NCBI GenBank assembly: GCA_002919115.1
Contig: PKER01000375.1
Coordinates: 1 to 7,644 of the forward strand
DNA from: a bacterium
GTDB taxonomy: Bacteria > Actinomycetota > Thermoleophilia > Solirubrobacterales > 70-9
Reading direction: 5' to 3'
Length of the DNA stretch: 7,644 bases
Shown: positions 5,758 to 7,644 of the stretch, in pieces
How positions within the stretch are numbered: the first letter of the stretch is position 1
How the letters are laid out: each line of letters opens with the position of its first letter
Made by a program: the position numbers and the translations under genes
The notes under the pieces: generated by a model
What the model saw: the letters and a program-made list of their open reading frames with translations, nothing else
What the model was told of the DNA's origin: nothing
Databases searched by the model: none

Positions 5758-7644
5758 ATGGGGCATACGGCTCCAGACCGCATCCGTAACGTCGCGTTGA
5801 TCGGTCACCGCGGCAGCGGCAAGACGAGCCTGGCGGAAGCGGTGCTCTTCGAGGCCGGCGCGATCAGCCGCATGGGGTCGGTCGACGACGGCACGACGGT
5901 CATGGACCACGCCGACGACGAGCGCGCGCGGAAGATGTCGATCGACGCCGCCGTCGCGACGCTCGAGCACGACGGCCGCAAGATCAACCTGATCGACACC
6001 CCGGGCGAGCCGAGCTTCGTCGCGGACGTGGTGGCGACCCTGCGCGTGGTCGACTCCGCCGTGGTCGTCGTGAACGGCGTGATGGGCGTGGAGGTGAACA
6101 CCGAGCGCTACTGGCAGCGCGCCGCCGACGAGGGCCTCTCGCGCCTGGTGTTCGTGAACATGCTCGACCGCGAGCGCGCCGACTTCTTCCGCACGCTCGA
6201 GCAGCTCAAGGGCGCGTTCGGCCCGCACGTGGTCGCGACCGAGATCCCGATCGGGGCCGAGCACGAGCTCCGCGGCGTGATCGACCTGATCGACATGAAG
6301 GCCTTCGAGTACGAGGGCGAGGGGCGGGGGAGCGCGCGCGAGATCCCGATCCCCGACGACCTGTGCGACCTTGCCGAGGAGTACCGCGAGAAGCTCATGG
6401 ACGAGGTCGCGGAGAACTCCGACGAGCTCATGGAGCGCTACCTGGAGGGCGACGAGATCTCCCACGAGGAGACCGTCCAGGCGCTCAAGCGGGGCGTGAC
6501 CGAGGGGCACCTGTTCCCGGTCACCTGCGGCGCTGCGACCAAGAACCTAGGGTCGGACCGGCTGCTCGCGGCGCTCGTCGAGGACCTGCCCTCGCCGCAG
6601 CTTCGCGGCGCGGTGCACGCGCTCGGCGAGGACGACTCGGACGCCGAGATCGCGCCCGAGGAGGAGGCGGGGATGCTCGCCTACGTCTTCAAGACGACCG
6701 CCGACCCGTACGCCGGGCGGATCAACCTCCTGCGCGTGGAGTCGGGGGTGCTGCGCTCCGACTCGCAGGCCCTGAACGCGACCCGCAACGCCAAGGAGCG
6801 CATCGGCCAGCTCGCCCAGCTCTGCGGCAAGGAGATGACGCAGGTGGACGAGCTCGGCCCGGGCGACATCGGCGCCGTTCCCAAGCTCAAGGAGACGCGC
6901 GCCGGCGACGTGCTCGCCGAGAAGCCGACGAAGATCCACTTCCCGCCGCTCGACCTGCCCGCGCCGGTGATGGCGTTCGCGTTCGAGCCGAAGTCGAAGA
7001 GCGACGACGAGCGGGCGACCGCGGCGATCCGCCGGCTGCAGGAGGAGGACCCGACGCTCGACGTCCACCGCGACCCGGACACCGGCGAGCAGATCATCGC
7101 CGGGCTCACCCAGGTCCACGTCGAGGTGATCGTCGGGCGCATGCGCGACCGCTTCGGGGCGGAGATCGAGCTCCACCCGCCGCGCGTACCCTACCGGGAG
7201 ACGATCCGCAAGCCCGCGCACGGCCACGGCCGCTACAAGAAGCAGACGGGCGGCCGGGGGCAGTTCGGCGACTGCCACATCGAGATCGAGCCCGCCGAGC
7301 CGGGCACGGGCCTCGAGTTCATCGACGAGATCAAGGGCGGCGTGATCCCGAGCGGGTTCATCCCGGCCGTCGAGAAGGGCATCGCCGAGCAGATGGCCAA
7401 GGGCGTGCTCGCGGGCTACCCGGTGCGCGACGTGCGCGTGCGCCTGGTCGACGGGCAGTACCACTCGGTCGACTCCTCGGAGATGGCTTTCAAGATCGCG
7501 GGCTCGATGGCGTTCAAGGACGCCGCCGCGGACGCCGACCCGTACCTGCTCGAGCCGATCGTGCTGATGACGATCTCGGCGCCGGAGGAGTGCGTGGGCG
7601 ACGTGATCGGCGACCTCAACTCCCGCCGTGGCCAGATCCAGGCC
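5758..7644 (+). CDS. fusA: elongation factor G-like translational GTPase (partial, C-terminus off the right edge)
   Basis: There are 629 codons to the window edge; EF-G proteins are about 690-700 residues, so much of domain V is missing. The G domain has P-loop GHRGSGKT (16-23), switch I region DERARKMSI (54-62), G3 DTPGE (80-84), G4 NMLD (134-137) and G5-like CGAATKNLG (257-265). Domain II starts about 305 after an acidic linker (290-303), domain III about 402, domain IV about 480, and domain V about 601. Domain IV keeps TGGRGQFG (497-504) and YHSVDSSEMAF (568-578), the decoding-site tip including His569. Canonical EF-G has DTPGH; here the catalytic His is Glu84, and the switch I Thr looks like Ser61. 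That places it nearer the EF-G2/EF-G-like paralogues than canonical FusA, which usually sits beside tufA and rpsG/rpsL. Expected role: ribosome-binding GTPase; true translocase activity is uncertain. Confidence 0.88.
   Translation, partial: MGHTAPDRIRNVALIGHRGSGKTSLAEAVLFEAGAISRMGSVDDGTTVMDHADDERARKMSIDAAVATLEHDGRKINLIDTPGEPSFVADVVATLRVVDSAVVVVNGVMGVEVNTERYWQRAADEGLSRLVFVNMLDRERADFFRTLEQLKGAFGPHVVATEIPIGAEHELRGVIDLIDMKAFEYEGEGRGSAREIPIPDDLCDLAEEYREKLMDEVAENSDELMERYLEGDEISHEETVQALKRGVTEGHLFPVTCGAATKNLGSDRLLAALVEDLPSPQLRGAVHALGEDDSDAEIAPEEEAGMLAYVFKTTADPYAGRINLLRVESGVLRSDSQALNATRNAKERIGQLAQLCGKEMTQVDELGPGDIGAVPKLKETRAGDVLAEKPTKIHFPPLDLPAPVMAFAFEPKSKSDDERATAAIRRLQEEDPTLDVHRDPDTGEQIIAGLTQVHVEVIVGRMRDRFGAEIELHPPRVPYRETIRKPAHGHGRYKKQTGGRGQFGDCHIEIEPAEPGTGLEFIDEIKGGVIPSGFIPAVEKGIAEQMAKGVLAGYPVRDVRVRLVDGQYHSVDSSEMAFKIAGSMAFKDAAADADPYLLEPIVLMTISAPEECVGDVIGDLNSRRGQIQA

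Noticed and set aside
1438..6510. Long minus-strand open frames (for example 1438-2823, 3535-4860 and 4933-6510) opposite the plus-strand genes
   Set aside because: They are antisense shadows produced by strong GC bias at third codon positions. They are low complexity, rich in Arg, Ala, Leu, Val, Asp and Glu, show no motif, and lie opposite confidently identified genes.

Overview
The window looks like an ordinary chromosomal stretch from a very GC-rich actinobacterium. Codon third positions are almost all G or C. There are no transposases, phage genes, CRISPR arrays, tRNAs or rRNAs. Three features point to Actinobacteria: the tyrosine recombinase/WhiG-type sigma factor order, an acyltransferase-SDR pair resembling mycobacterial Rv0502/Rv0501 (recalled, not searched), and several genes that appear to lack a leader. 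A deep lineage such as Thermoleophilia/Solirubrobacterales is my best guess, but no marker here proves it.

Layout. A divergently transcribed alpha/beta hydrolase runs off the left edge on the minus strand (1-569). Everything to the right is on the plus strand. A 122-bp divergent region with an inverted repeat leads to a two-gene operon: a PlsC-like acyltransferase (692-1618) and an atypical extended SDR (1615-2718), overlapping by GTGA and followed by a probable terminator. A short, repeat-rich regulatory region then precedes a membrane-anchored L,D-transpeptidase with a PG_binding_4-like region (2829-3866). Next come a complete Xer recombinase (3949-4872), a FliA/WhiG-family sigma factor (4906-5688), and an EF-G-like translational GTPase (5758 to the right edge) that lacks about its last 60-70 residues.

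How the genes may relate. The acyltransferase and SDR are probably translated together and act in envelope lipid or glycolipid metabolism. The L,D-transpeptidase cross-links peptidoglycan or anchors to it. XerC resolves chromosome dimers, and the WhiG-like sigma factor directs an alternative regulon that cannot be read from this window. The EF-G-like protein keeps the domain IV decoding-site tip, but its catalytic histidine is replaced by glutamate.

I found no clear undescribed multi-gene system. The most interesting signals are small: the active-site losses in the SDR and in the EF-G-like protein; a recurring -10-like hexamer ending exactly 8 nt before three start codons that lack a Shine-Dalgarno sequence; nested inverted repeats framing the EF-G-like promoter; and a TCTAGA repeat/palindrome that overlaps the sigma factor start codon. 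No gene-free stretch exceeds 300 bases.
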